Origin: an uncultured Bartonella sp. | GTDB taxonomy: Bacteria > Pseudomonadota > Alphaproteobacteria > Rhizobiales > Rhizobiaceae | NCBI GenBank assembly: GCA_946478665.1 | Contig: CAMLCZ010000005.1 | Coordinates: 138,281 to 202,280 of the forward strand | Direction of reading: 5' to 3' | Length of the DNA stretch: 64,000 nucleotides | Shown here: positions 20,794 to 31,168 of the stretch, piece after piece | Numbering within the stretch: the stretch's first letter is position 1 | How the letters are laid out: every line of letters starts with the position of its first letter | Translations under genes and position numbers: made by a program | Notes under the pieces: generated by a model | Databases searched by the model: none | Told to the model about the DNA's origin: nothing | Seen by the model: only the letters and a program-made list of their open reading frames with translations

Positions 20794-21996
20794 ATGGCAA
20801 TGTTTTCATCGGTCGAGATTCCACCCACCGCAGGTCTCCCGATGCTATGGCAGGATTGGCTACCAACAAAACGCCAATTGACAGATGATATTGCCCAATT
20901 GTTTGATTTACCGCCACTAATATTGGAATGTTCTGGCACGGCTTCTCTTATTGTTGCGCTGAAAACCTTGGCAAAAATGCCAGAAAATTCTGGGCGCAAT
21001 GAAGTTATCATTCCGGCATATAACTGTCCTCTTGTGGTCTTAGCCGTGGTTCATTGCGGATTGACGCCACGGCTTTGTGACACCGCAATCAATCATTTCG
21101 ACTTTGATTTTGACTGTCTTGAAAAATTGCTGAGTAAAAAAACCTTATGTGTTTTACCAACACATATCGGCGGACAACTGGCAAATGTGCAAAAATGTTA
21201 TGAATTGGCGCATAGTCATGGTGCTTATGTTATAGAAGATGGCGCACAAGCCTTGGGCTCATCTGCCGGTAAAATTGGCGACATAGCGTTTTTCAGCCTT
21301 GCAGTTGGCAAAGGACTAACATTGTTCGAAGGTGGGCTATTAACGTCGAAAGATGCAAAATTGCGTGCCCTATTGCAACAAACCCATAACGAAATTGTGC
21401 CTAAAAAACCTTTGTTTGAGTTAAAGCGAATTGTTGAACTTTTTGGCTATTATGCATTTTATCGTCCATCATTACTCCCCATTATATATGGTGCTGGTCG
21501 GCGAAAAGAGCTTAAAAAAGGCAATCTAGAAGAAGCGGTTGGTGACGTATTTGATGTTGATATACCAATCCACCAGGTTAGCAAATTTCGCGCCCGACGT
21601 GGGGCTAATGCAGCAACACGGCTAAAGGATTTTTTAAAAGATACAGCAGAACAGGCAGAAGCAAGAATAGAGCATCTGGAAAAAATCGGGAATATTACAA
21701 TTTTAAAAGGTGAACCTGACCAAACAAATGTTTGGCCGTTTTTATCCATCATTATGCCCGATAAAAAAAGTCGTGATAATGCATTAAAAACCTTATGGAT
21801 GTCGCCTTATGGCGTTACGCGGTTATTTATCCATTCGTTGAAAGGTTATGATTATCTGGTGCCATTGCTGGGCAACCAGATGGATACACCAAATGCCGAT
21901 GACTTGGCCAATAAGATGCTGACAATTTCAAATAGTCTTTGGCTTTCCCCCCACAACTTTGAATTGATTTGTGAAACGCTACAAAAATCTATTTAA
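20794..21996 (+). CDS. DegT/DnrJ/EryC1/StrS-type PLP aminotransferase-like protein
   Basis: NEVIIPAYNCPLVVLAVVHCGLTPRLCD, VIEDGAQALGSSAGKIGDIAFFSLAVGKGLTLFEGG. Confidence 0.8.
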   Translation: MAMFSSVEIPPTAGLPMLWQDWLPTKRQLTDDIAQLFDLPPLILECSGTASLIVALKTLAKMPENSGRNEVIIPAYNCPLVVLAVVHCGLTPRLCDTAINHFDFDFDCLEKLLSKKTLCVLPTHIGGQLANVQKCYELAHSHGAYVIEDGAQALGSSAGKIGDIAFFSLAVGKGLTLFEGGLLTSKDAKLRALLQQTHNEIVPKKPLFELKRIVELFGYYAFYRPSLLPIIYGAGRRKELKKGNLEEAVGDVFDVDIPIHQVSKFRARRGANAATRLKDFLKDTAEQAEARIEHLEKIGNITILKGEPDQTNVWPFLSIIMPDKKSRDNALKTLWMSPYGVTRLFIHSLKGYDYLVPLLGNQMDTPNADDLANKMLTISNSLWLSPHNFELICETLQKSI

Positions 21997-22035
21997 TGAT
22001 TTTATTGAAAGATCGTTGAATAGAGCGCCCTCACA

Positions 22036-23034
22036 ATGACACAAACACTGGCACAGAGAATTAAACTGCCCCGTCGGCCACAGCGTGTTGGCATTTATGT
22101 TATGCCCAATTTCAGCCCTTTCCATATTTCGGTGCCATTCATATCATTTGGAAAAGCAATGCCGAATGAGAAGTTCTATTCACCCTTTATGTTTTCAGAT
22201 CATGTCGGGACTGTTCACTCATATGATGGTTTCAATGTCGACGTGATCTATGATCTCGATCATCTCGACCCCGTTGACATCATTATTATTCCCTATTGGC
22301 CGGATCAGAATAGTCCAGTGCCAACTAAACTTGTAACCGTTTTACAAGAGCTGTCAAAGCAGAACAAAATAATTATGGGTTTGTGTTTGGGAAGCTATGT
22401 TCTGGCACAAGCAGGTTTGCTGGACGGGAAAAAAGCCACAACCCATTGGGCTTATGAAAAAGAATTTGCATTGAAATTTCCCAATATAAAATTGGATAAT
22501 AACGCTTTATATGTCGAGGATAAAAATATTATCACCTCGGCGGGGACGGCCGCAGGAATTGATTGTTGCCTATACCTTATCCGTAAAACCTATGGCGGTG
22601 CGGTTGCCAATAGTGTGGCACGCATGATTGTGACACCGCCCCACAGAGAAGGCGGACAAGCCCAATATATTTCGACACCTGTGCCCTCTTCCACTGCAGA
22701 TCACCGCATCAATGCGCTTTTGGAAACCATCCGAAAGACGATCAACAAACCCTATTCTCTTGATATGATGGCATCAACTGTGGGCATGAGCAGACGCACT
22801 TTTACACGGCGTTTCCAATTTGCAACAGGCTTAAGCCCCATGGAATGGCTGACAATTGAACGTTTACATTATAGTCAGGAATTGCTGGAAACGCGGCAAT
22901 TATCGATAGAGCAAATTGCAATAGATTCAGGTTTTACCTCTGCAACATCTTTTCGGCGCTGTTTTTTAACGCATTTCAAAGTAACACCTTCCGATTGGCG
23001 TAAAACATTTTCTTATCATATTGGCCCAATATGA
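22036..23034 (+). CDS. GlxA-family transcriptional regulator (DJ-1/PfpI-like domain plus AraC HTH)
   Basis: GLCLGSYVLAQAGLLDGKKATTHW; AraC HTH MSRRTFTRRFQFATGLSPMEWLTIERL. Confidence 0.92.
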   Translation: MTQTLAQRIKLPRRPQRVGIYVMPNFSPFHISVPFISFGKAMPNEKFYSPFMFSDHVGTVHSYDGFNVDVIYDLDHLDPVDIIIIPYWPDQNSPVPTKLVTVLQELSKQNKIIMGLCLGSYVLAQAGLLDGKKATTHWAYEKEFALKFPNIKLDNNALYVEDKNIITSAGTAAGIDCCLYLIRKTYGGAVANSVARMIVTPPHREGGQAQYISTPVPSSTADHRINALLETIRKTINKPYSLDMMASTVGMSRRTFTRRFQFATGLSPMEWLTIERLHYSQELLETRQLSIEQIAIDSGFTSATSFRRCFLTHFKVTPSDWRKTFSYHIGPI

Positions 23035-23110
23035 CTGCTATTTGTCCATAAGGCCACTTTTCATTTATCATGAAAAGATTGATCTTCTGTCGGTGAAACA
23101 GGAGTTATCA

Positions 23111-23893
23111 ATGAGGATTATCTTTATCCGCAATGCAACCATCATTCTTGAATATGGGGGGAAAAGACTGCTCATTGACCCGATGTTGGCTGCAAAGGAT
23201 AGTTATGCAGGCTTAGCAGGAACTATGAACAGTGATAAGAGATTTCCTTGTATGGATCTTCCTTTTCCGGCCGCCGACATTATCAAAAATATTGATGCAA
23301 TATTCTTAAGCCATACCCATCGCGATCATTGGGATAATGAGGCAGCGACGCTCATAGCAAAAAACAAAAAAATATTTGTTCAAGATAATGCCGATAAGAA
23401 CTTACTGATTTCCCAAGGTTTCAATAATGTTTCAGTTCTTGGTGCGTCACTGGAATATGATAACGCCATCAGCATTACAAAAACACAATGTCAACACGGT
23501 ACCAAACAGGCTTATGACAATGAAAAGATCGCTCAAGCTTTAGGGCATGTTTGCGGTTTTATCTTTGAACACGCGCAGGAACCAACAACCTATTTTGTTA
23601 GTGATACAATCTGGATTGATGCAGTAGAACAAAACCTTATCCAATATCAGCCAAATGTTGTTATCCTCAACGCCGGAGATGCCCGAATGCAAGACTTCGG
23701 CCCCATTATTATGGGCAAAGACGATGTATTGCACGCTCATCAAGTGCGACCCGAGGCACACATTGTCGCTATTCATATGGAAGCAGTCAACCATGCCATG
23801 CTAAGCCGGAAAGCCTTAGCAGATTTCTTGGAAAAGGAACATATCCGCCAATATGTATCAATTCCACTGGAAGGTGAAACACTTAACTTCTAA
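23111..23893 (+). CDS. MBL-fold metallo-hydrolase (UlaG-like)
   Basis: IFLSHTHRDHWDNEA metallo-beta-lactamase motif; ATG at 23111 (MRIIFIRNATIILEYGGKRLLIDP) likely. Confidence 0.85.
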   Translation: MRIIFIRNATIILEYGGKRLLIDPMLAAKDSYAGLAGTMNSDKRFPCMDLPFPAADIIKNIDAIFLSHTHRDHWDNEAATLIAKNKKIFVQDNADKNLLISQGFNNVSVLGASLEYDNAISITKTQCQHGTKQAYDNEKIAQALGHVCGFIFEHAQEPTTYFVSDTIWIDAVEQNLIQYQPNVVILNAGDARMQDFGPIIMGKDDVLHAHQVRPEAHIVAIHMEAVNHAMLSRKALADFLEKEHIRQYVSIPLEGETLNF

Positions 23894-23936
23894 GTCGCAA
23901 AAATAAGATTACCGCTAGTCTTATCATGCGCTTAGA

Positions 23937-23985
23937 ATACGCCCCGCTATGGGTCACAAAAGGGGTCAGCGGGGCGTATATTTTT
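23937..23985 (+). terminator. Rho-independent terminator
   Basis: Perfect 12-bp stem ATACGCCCCGCT/AGCGGGGCGTAT followed by ATTTTTC. Confidence 0.75.
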
Positions 23986-24042
23986 CACGATATTGATCGT
24001 TTGCGTTTTAGGAAATTGAGCATTTCCATTTATGTGCGGTTA

Positions 24043-24417
24043 TCAAACCTTATCAATTCTAATGGTTGCAGCCTTGGCGCGTGAACCAATCATTGCCGAC
24101 ACATATGGGCTACCACTATATTTTGTTTGATAGGCTTTATCAATTTGTTGCAATAATTGCGGATCATCAACCATGTCGAATGTGACATCTATGGTTTTAC
24201 CGGCAGCGATGATCTTCCCGCGTTTCTGCTTGATTGCAGATTGATACCAGCGCGATGCAACACCGCTATAGGCACGAACATATAAATTATTATCGACAAC
24301 AACTTCCCAAATCCAAGTAGGTGTTCCGGTTGTTGTCTGATCTTCATGAAAGGGCGCAATTTTCAAGTCATCTGCATCATTAATTGCTTCCAGTTCACTA
24401 TTGTTCCAATGCGACAT
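24043..24417 (-). CDS. DUF2255 family protein
   Basis: WNNSELEAINDADDLKIAPFHEDQTTTGTPTWIWEVVVDNNLYVRAYSGVASRWYQSA; internal ATG at 24417 preferred. Confidence 0.75.
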   Translation of the reverse strand: MSHWNNSELEAINDADDLKIAPFHEDQTTTGTPTWIWEVVVDNNLYVRAYSGVASRWYQSAIKQKRGKIIAAGKTIDVTFDMVDDPQLLQQIDKAYQTKYSGSPYVSAMIGSRAKAATIRIDKV

Positions 24418-24463
24418 AGCTAAACTCCTTATTTTCTGTGCTGTTTGAAAAAATTTAAAATTT

Positions 24464-25078
24464 TCAAATCTTTTGCAGCACTTGTTCGGCATGGTTCCCG
24501 ATTTCAGCGCTCACCTCTTGATGCAATATATCAACAATTTCATGCAGATCTTCACTGCTTAATCCGCTATTGCGACCAATCTGATAATGGGCACTCAATT
24601 GTGCTTCAGCGCCATTAAATGTTGCGAGTATAGCGATTGTTGCCACTTCCCTCGTGGGATAATCCAATATATCACGCACAAAAATGTCGCCGAACAGATG
24701 ACTTTTTAGAAATTGATCGATTGCTGGCGCAAAATCATAAAGCGGTCCCGTTAAAGGTTGTCCAACAAGTTTGGTTTGTATTTCTGTTCCAATTGCCAGC
24801 ATCGTCCGGTCGTCGTGCAAAGGCGTTACCTCCTTACCAACCACATCATGCTTGGATAAAGCTTGCCGCTGTTTGACAACATCCATCAAAGCAACAAGGC
24901 CATTAATACTGCGTGGAAAGCCTGCATAAGCATAAGCTTGTACAAGAACTTCTTTTGCTTCATTAATCGTAAACCCGGCATCAAGGCTTTGATTCAAAGC
25001 TGTTTTCAACTTTTCTATATTTCCTATGGCTGTAAAGGCAGCAATAGGTATTATGTGTTTTTGTGTTAACGTGAGCAA
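24464..25078 (-). CDS. carboxymuconolactone decarboxylase family protein
   Basis: Two CMD-like repeats; FTINEAKEVLVQAYAYAGFPRSINGL and REVATIAILATFNGAEAQLSAHYQIGRNSGLS. Confidence 0.85.
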   Translation of the reverse strand: MLTLTQKHIIPIAAFTAIGNIEKLKTALNQSLDAGFTINEAKEVLVQAYAYAGFPRSINGLVALMDVVKQRQALSKHDVVGKEVTPLHDDRTMLAIGTEIQTKLVGQPLTGPLYDFAPAIDQFLKSHLFGDIFVRDILDYPTREVATIAILATFNGAEAQLSAHYQIGRNSGLSSEDLHEIVDILHQEVSAEIGNHAEQVLQKI

Positions 25079-25451
25079 TGTATTTCTCCACTCAGATTTG
25101 ACGTTAAAGTCTCTTCACAAAAGTCAGCTCTATAAGTGGGCAAACCTGAAGCTATCGGGTTGCGCATCAATGTTAAGGAAAATTCTGCAACAGGATTTAC
25201 CAAAGTGATGAACCCACCCAATAAACCGAATAATTACCCTCTTGTGGGGCTATGAATTTATTCTTTGCAAAGACCGCCATCTTGTTTCAGCAAACGACAT
25301 ATCCGCCGAATATAGAGGTTATTAAACGCGCAATTTCGCGTGAAATTAAGTGTATTATTAACGTATGACGCTATGAATCCTATTCATCAATGAATGTGCT
25401 ATAAAATGACCTATGCATCAAAAAGGCCAATGAGCGATATAGGGTGAAAAA

Positions 25452-26372
25452 ATGCTGCGCGAAAATATTCATGATCTCATGTCGTTTTTTGTTGTTGCCA
25501 GAGAAAAAAGTTTTACACGCGCCGCCAGCCAACTTGGCGTATCACAATCTGCATTAAGCCACGCCATCCGTGCGCTGGAAGAGCGCCTTGGGCTGCGTCT
25601 TCTCACCCGCACAACACGCAATGTTTCCCCGACAGATGCGGGGCAACGTTTGATTGATGAACTTGCGCCATTAGTCAATTCGATGCAGGAAAAGCTTGAT
25701 ATGATAAGCACCTCATCGCACCAGCCGAAAGGTAAAATACGCATTACAACGGTAGACTACCCTGCAACACATATTTTATGGCCAAAACTTCGACCATTTC
25801 TTAGTCGATATCCCAATATAGAGGTGGAAATCAGTATTGATTATGGATTAACCGATATTATTGAAAATCGGTTTGATGCCGGAATCCGTCTTGGTGAACA
25901 TTTAGCAAAAGACATGATTGCGCTGCCTATCGGATCGGATATGCGCATGGCAGTTGTGGGAACGCCTGAATATTTTAAAAAATATCCGCAACCGCAAACG
26001 CTGCAAGACCTTATGGAGCATAATTGCATAAACCTTAGAGTACCAACATCTGGTGGTCTTTATCCATGGGAATTTGACGACGATAAAGGTGAGGTAAAAA
26101 TTCGCCCAAAAGGCCAATTAATATTCAACACCTACCCACATATTCTACAGGCAACACTGGATGGCTTTGGTCTGGCTTATATCCCTGAAGGGGAAGTGAT
26201 GGAATTTATCAACAATGGCAAACTCATTCGTGTGCTTGATGAATTCTGTTTACCCTTTTCCGGCTATTATCTCTACTATCCCAACAGGCGCCACCATACG
26301 ATTGCATTTCAATTATTTCTCGATGCATTGCGAAAACCGACCAATACGATTTCACATATGCCAGAAAGATGA
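25452..26372 (+). CDS. LysR-family transcriptional regulator
   Basis: N-terminal HTH VVAREKSFTRAASQLGVSQSALSHAIRALEERLGLRLLTRTTRNVSPT. Confidence 0.95.
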   Translation: MLRENIHDLMSFFVVAREKSFTRAASQLGVSQSALSHAIRALEERLGLRLLTRTTRNVSPTDAGQRLIDELAPLVNSMQEKLDMISTSSHQPKGKIRITTVDYPATHILWPKLRPFLSRYPNIEVEISIDYGLTDIIENRFDAGIRLGEHLAKDMIALPIGSDMRMAVVGTPEYFKKYPQPQTLQDLMEHNCINLRVPTSGGLYPWEFDDDKGEVKIRPKGQLIFNTYPHILQATLDGFGLAYIPEGEVMEFINNGKLIRVLDEFCLPFSGYYLYYPNRRHHTIAFQLFLDALRKPTNTISHMPER

Positions 26373-26575
26373 TTTACTAGATAGTAGCAAACTGGATAAC
26401 AGGCGTTATTGATGGCCAATTCTGTCTTAATTTGACATTTAAAAATTTTATTCCATCTAACGCTACAAAAACAGACCAAAAAATCTCACTCAACAGTAGA
26501 CATTTGTGAGGTTTTGATGGACAAATTGTCTTCCACGTCAAAATTCCGGTTTCATACAATGTAAAAGTGTCTTTC

Positions 26576-27310
26576 ATGTCAAAAACAGCCGCACCATTAG
26601 GTATTATCGCCGAAGGTCTTTCGCTTGAATATGAACGCAAAATTATCTTTGATAATTTGTCTTTTCAAATTTCTGCGGGCAAATTTACTGGTCTTTTGGG
26701 GGCAAGTGGCGTTGGCAAGACAAGTTTATTAAGGATTATTGCCGGTTTAATAAAACCGCATAAAGGCACAGTTTTAGGAACAGATGGTAACAGCCTTGAT
26801 CGAAAAATTGCCTATATGGGGCAACAGGATTTATTGTTTCCTTGGTTAAGCGTGCTGGATAATGTCTGCCTTGGCTCAAAATTACGCCATGAAACAAAAG
26901 ATATTGACAAGGCCATGCATTTGCTGGATCGCGTTGGATTACAAGACGCAGCACATGAATTGCCCCATGCCTTATCCGGTGGTATGCGCCAAAGAACCGC
27001 AATTGCACGAACCCTTTATGAAGACAGACCCGTTGTCTTGATGGATGAGCCATTTTCTGCACTTGACGCTGTTACCAGAGCCAATATTCAAGAATTGGCG
27101 GTTGATTTACTACAGACAAAAACTGTTCTGCTGATAACCCATGATCCTGCTGAAGCAGCAAGACTATGCCATCAGATATTACTGCTAAAAAACCAACCGG
27201 CAAAATTGCTCGCTCCTATTATTGTGGAAGGAATACCGCCTAGAAACTTTGATGATAACAATCGCATTAAGACAGAAACGCAACTTATGAACCTGTTGAA
27301 AGAAGGATAA
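26576..27310 (+). CDS. ABC transporter ATP-binding protein (ThiZ-like)
   Basis: GASGVGKTSLLR, LSGGMRQRTAIAR, VVLMDEPFSALD; adjacent to permease and NMT1/THI5-type binding protein. Confidence 0.88.
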   Translation: MSKTAAPLGIIAEGLSLEYERKIIFDNLSFQISAGKFTGLLGASGVGKTSLLRIIAGLIKPHKGTVLGTDGNSLDRKIAYMGQQDLLFPWLSVLDNVCLGSKLRHETKDIDKAMHLLDRVGLQDAAHELPHALSGGMRQRTAIARTLYEDRPVVLMDEPFSALDAVTRANIQELAVDLLQTKTVLLITHDPAEAARLCHQILLLKNQPAKLLAPIIVEGIPPRNFDDNNRIKTETQLMNLLKEG

Positions 27311-27311
27311 A

Positions 27312-28088
27312 ATGGCTATGCACGTCAACAAAAGATTTTCTTCTTTCTTCCAGACAATATGCATTTTCTTTGGGCTATTGGCTTTGTGGTGGGCTGTTGT
27401 TGTTGTTTTTCAATTACCCAAATTCATCTTACCTTCGCCACTTGTTGTGGCAAACGCACTTTGGACAGAAAAAAGCTATTTATTATATCACGCAGGCATA
27501 ACCTTAACTGAAATCTTGTTGGGGTTTATTTGCGGTATCGTTTTGGGCGCAATCATCGCCCTTGTTCTTATGTCGTCAAAATTATTGCAAAAATGGTTTA
27601 TGCCAGTTCTCGTTATCAGCCAATCCATTCCTATTTTTGCTCTGGCCCCTATCCTTGTTCTTTGGTTTGGCTATGGCATATCATCAAAAATTATCGCAGC
27701 CATATTGGTTATTTTTTTTCCAGTCACAACGGCGTTTTTCGATGGTTTACGACGCACCGACAAAGGCTATCTGGAACTCGCACAAACAATGGGTGCTTCA
27801 CGCCTGTCGCAGCTTATCCATATCAGACTTGTTGCTGCCATGCCTTCCCTAGGTTCAGGAGCGCGCGTTGCAGCGGCAATCGCACCAATTGGTGCAATTA
27901 TCGGTGAATGGGTCGGTTCATCTGGCGGTTTAGGCTATGTCATGCTTAATGCAAATGCACGTATGCAAACACCAACATGTTTTGCAGCATTATTTATACT
28001 TTCTATCATTGCAATGATATTGTGGTATATTATTGATATAGTACTAAAACGGTTGCTATATTGGGTTCCTGATACAAATAAAATATAG
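27312..28088 (+). CDS. ABC transporter permease (ThiX/SsuC-like)
   Basis: Multi-TM; PILVLWFGYGISSKIIAAILVIFFPV and MGASRLSQLIHIRLVAAMPSLGSGARVAAAIAPIGAIIGEW. Confidence 0.9.
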   Translation: MAMHVNKRFSSFFQTICIFFGLLALWWAVVVVFQLPKFILPSPLVVANALWTEKSYLLYHAGITLTEILLGFICGIVLGAIIALVLMSSKLLQKWFMPVLVISQSIPIFALAPILVLWFGYGISSKIIAAILVIFFPVTTAFFDGLRRTDKGYLELAQTMGASRLSQLIHIRLVAAMPSLGSGARVAAAIAPIGAIIGEWVGSSGGLGYVMLNANARMQTPTCFAALFILSIIAMILWYIIDIVLKRLLYWVPDTNKI

Positions 28089-28116
28089 TTTTTCATTACA
28101 AATGAGGAAAATATAA

Positions 28117-29055
28117 ATGTTAAAAAAAACACTTTTACTATTTTTTAGTCTGTTGTTTTTCTCTTCTGGTGCTTTTGCTAATGAAAAACTGCGCGTTGTC
28201 CTTGATTGGTATCTCAATCCCGATCATGCAGCGCTAATTGTTGGGCAGCAAATTGGCAGTTTTGAAAAATATGGCCTTGATGTTGAAATTATCACGCCAT
28301 CCGACCCCAATATGGGACCTAGATTGGTAGCTGCCAAACAAGCCGACATCGCACTGACCTATCAACAACAATTATATATGTTTGTTGAAGAAGATCTTCC
28401 ATTAATTAGAATTGGAACCTTGATTGAAAATCCACTCAACACCGTGATCGCACTGCCTAATAAAGGCATCAAAACACCAAAGGATCTTAAAGGAAAAAAA
28501 ATTGGCTTTTCAGTCAGCAGTATTGAACCCGTTATTTTGGGTACAATGCTGGAAAGTCAGGGCTTAAAAATATCGGATGTCAATCTCATCAATGTCAATT
28601 TCAATCTTGTAAGCTCTTTAATGTCCAATCAGGTTGACGCTATTATTGGTGGCTATCGCAATGTTGAAGGCAATGAACTGCGCGAACAAGGCATTGAGCC
28701 TGTGATTATGAATGTAGAAGATTTTGGTGTACCGCCTTATGACGAATTGATTTTTGTTGCCAATAAAGAAACAATTGATGCCCAAAAATATAAAGACTTT
28801 TTAGCGGCTTTGGCTGAAGGTGCGCATTATCTCAAACAACATCCAGAACAAACATGGGATGTTTTTGCAAAAACACATAGCGAACTTGCCAACGATCTCA
28901 ATAAAAAAATATGGCTGGAAACTGCTAATCTATTCAGTGATAACCCATCATATCTGAATAAAGACAAATATACATCTTATGGAACCTTTTTATACAAAAA
29001 GGGCATCATAAAAAGTGATTATCCGATCAATACTTATGCAACTGAATTGCACTAA
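28117..29055 (+). CDS. NMT1/THI5-like substrate-binding protein (ThiY-like; pyrimidine/thiamine precursor)
   Basis: Signal peptide; LRVVLDWYLNPDHAALIVGQQIGSFEKYGLDVEIITPSDPN. Confidence 0.88.
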   Translation: MLKKTLLLFFSLLFFSSGAFANEKLRVVLDWYLNPDHAALIVGQQIGSFEKYGLDVEIITPSDPNMGPRLVAAKQADIALTYQQQLYMFVEEDLPLIRIGTLIENPLNTVIALPNKGIKTPKDLKGKKIGFSVSSIEPVILGTMLESQGLKISDVNLINVNFNLVSSLMSNQVDAIIGGYRNVEGNELREQGIEPVIMNVEDFGVPPYDELIFVANKETIDAQKYKDFLAALAEGAHYLKQHPEQTWDVFAKTHSELANDLNKKIWLETANLFSDNPSYLNKDKYTSYGTFLYKKGIIKSDYPINTYATELH

Positions 29056-29180
29056 GGTCAAATTCTTCAGAAGATGAATATCTGTTTTTAGACATTGTTC
29101 TTCTGACCATTTTAAAATCACAAGCCAATATGGCTTATCGTTATTTCATGAACGTATGTGTTATAAAATTAAAAAACAGG

Positions 29181-29211
29181 AACAACCATCTTCTCCGGAG
29201 ATGGTTGTTTT
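29181..29211 (+). terminator. Rho-independent terminator after ThiZXY-like operon
   Basis: AACAACCATCT/AGATGGTTGTT stem followed by TTT. Confidence 0.75.
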
Positions 29212-29520
29212 CATCAATTGGCAATATATCTTCACGCAAATTTGCGAAGCAGCAGCGCAATGCAGCATAAGGCACGAAGGTGCTTAATCAGGATTGCTGG
29301 AAAAGAACTATTAATCCATCGCATATAATAGCAGTGCCATACTGCCTCATCATGCCTCAAAGCAATTTTCTATAAATACCCGCAATAGATATTACCGCTA
29401 GCAATGTCGCGCGAATAACGATTGGCATCAATCAGCAAATCTGAACCACCATTATGTCTGTCTTTTCAAAAATGTGTCGATAAAACAACCGCGTAATAGT
29501 GGCAGTGGCGTAAGGCTTAT

Positions 29521-29606
<86 letters not shown>

Positions 29607-29788
29607 AATATCTTAAGACCATCTATTTTTAAATACCCAACATCTCCAGAAAAGCGGAATTTTTAATAAAATCAGCCACATAGTTGTCATGAGATTATTG
29701 TTATCAAGAAATTATGTTGTGACCTGAAAACGACATTGGATTTGACGCGTTGGAAAGTAACACCCTTATAAAAAAATAGATAAAAAAA

Positions 29789-29813
29789 CTTGGGCGAATT
29801 AACTTCACCCAAG
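29789..29813 (-). terminator. Rho-independent terminator of the erythronate/threonate operon
   Basis: CTTGGGCGAA/TTCACCCAAG stem with one mismatch; A-tract on the left is a T-tract on the minus strand. Confidence 0.65.
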
Positions 29814-29842
29814 CTGAATAATAAATCGGTTGTTAGCGCAGT

Positions 29843-31144
29843 TTAGCGGTTAACCTTACTTGCAGGTATCGTAAGCACAATAATAGCACCTACAACCATA
29901 AAACCTGATAGAATATACATGCCGACGGCTGACGAACCTGTATAATCTCTCAACAAACCAACCATATATGGGCTTGCAAAACCAGCCAGATTGGCAACGG
30001 AATTGATAATCGCAATACCGGCGGCAGCTGCTGCCCCACTTAACACTGCTGTTGGCAATGACCAGAACAATGGTGCGCATGACAAAACACCTGCTGCAGC
30101 AAGTGACAAGAATATAATAGCAATTGTCGTGTTGGTTGCAGTAGCGGCAACGACAAAACCAATTGCAGCCATTAATGCCGGTACAACAAGGTGCCAACGG
30201 CGTTCACGGTGTTTGTCAGCACTGCGTGAGAATATAACCATGGCAATAATTGCACAGATGAAAGGAATTGCACCTAACAAACCAATCTTAAAATTGCCGA
30301 TCACACCTGATGCTTTAATCAAGGTTGGCATCCACAATGTTAGGCCATATTGCCCCATGACAAAGCAGAAATAAATCAGCACCATAACCCAAACCATGGA
30401 ATTTTTGATGAGATCCATGAATGAATGATGACCAGTGGTGCCAGCATAGTCAGCAGAAATATCTTCCGCAACCAAAGCCTTTTCGTTATTGTCCAACCAT
30501 TTGGCTTTCATCACACTGTTGTCAAGATATAATAAAACGACAACGCCCATGACGACTGCAGGAATAGCTTCCAAAACAAACATCCATTGCCAGCCATGCC
30601 AACTATCTGGTGAGTGGAAAGTATCCATAATCCAACCAGAAAGTGGATTACCGAAAATTCCGGCGGCAGGGCTACCAGCTTGGAAAATAGCAAACATTTT
30701 TCCACGGCGATGGGATGGGAACCAATATGTTAAATAAAGGATAACACCAGGATAGAACCCTGCTTCTGCAACACCTAAAAGAAAGCGCAGACTATAGAAC
30801 TGCCATTCGGTTTGAACAAATGCAAACAATCCAGACAGGATACCCCAAGTAATCAGGATACGGGCAATCCAAACTCTTGCACCGACTTTATGTAAAAGTA
30901 TGTTACTGGGAACTTCGAAGAAGAAATAACCAATAAAAAATAGCCCAGCACCTAGTCCGTAAACTGTTTCGCTAAAGCCAAGATCTCCCTCCATTTGTAA
31001 TTTTGCAAATCCGACGTTAACGCGGTCAAGATAAGCAACAATATAACAAATCATTAAAATTGGTATAATACGAAACGCTATTTTTCTATAAGTTCGATCC
31101 TCGTTCTTTCTATCGATATTCTTTACTGTTCCAGCAGTACTCAT
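29843..31144 (-). CDS. MFS transporter (ACS family; tartrate/phthalate-like)
   Basis: 12 TM; IVAYLDRVNVGFAKLQMEGDLGFSETVYGLGAGLFFIGYFFFEVPSNILLHKVGARVWIARI. Confidence 0.92.
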   Translation of the reverse strand: MSTAGTVKNIDRKNEDRTYRKIAFRIIPILMICYIVAYLDRVNVGFAKLQMEGDLGFSETVYGLGAGLFFIGYFFFEVPSNILLHKVGARVWIARILITWGILSGLFAFVQTEWQFYSLRFLLGVAEAGFYPGVILYLTYWFPSHRRGKMFAIFQAGSPAAGIFGNPLSGWIMDTFHSPDSWHGWQWMFVLEAIPAVVMGVVVLLYLDNSVMKAKWLDNNEKALVAEDISADYAGTTGHHSFMDLIKNSMVWVMVLIYFCFVMGQYGLTLWMPTLIKASGVIGNFKIGLLGAIPFICAIIAMVIFSRSADKHRERRWHLVVPALMAAIGFVVAATATNTTIAIIFLSLAAAGVLSCAPLFWSLPTAVLSGAAAAAGIAIINSVANLAGFASPYMVGLLRDYTGSSAVGMYILSGFMVVGAIIVLTIPASKVNR

Positions 31145-31168
31145 GAATAGTCCTCCCGCTATTTATAG

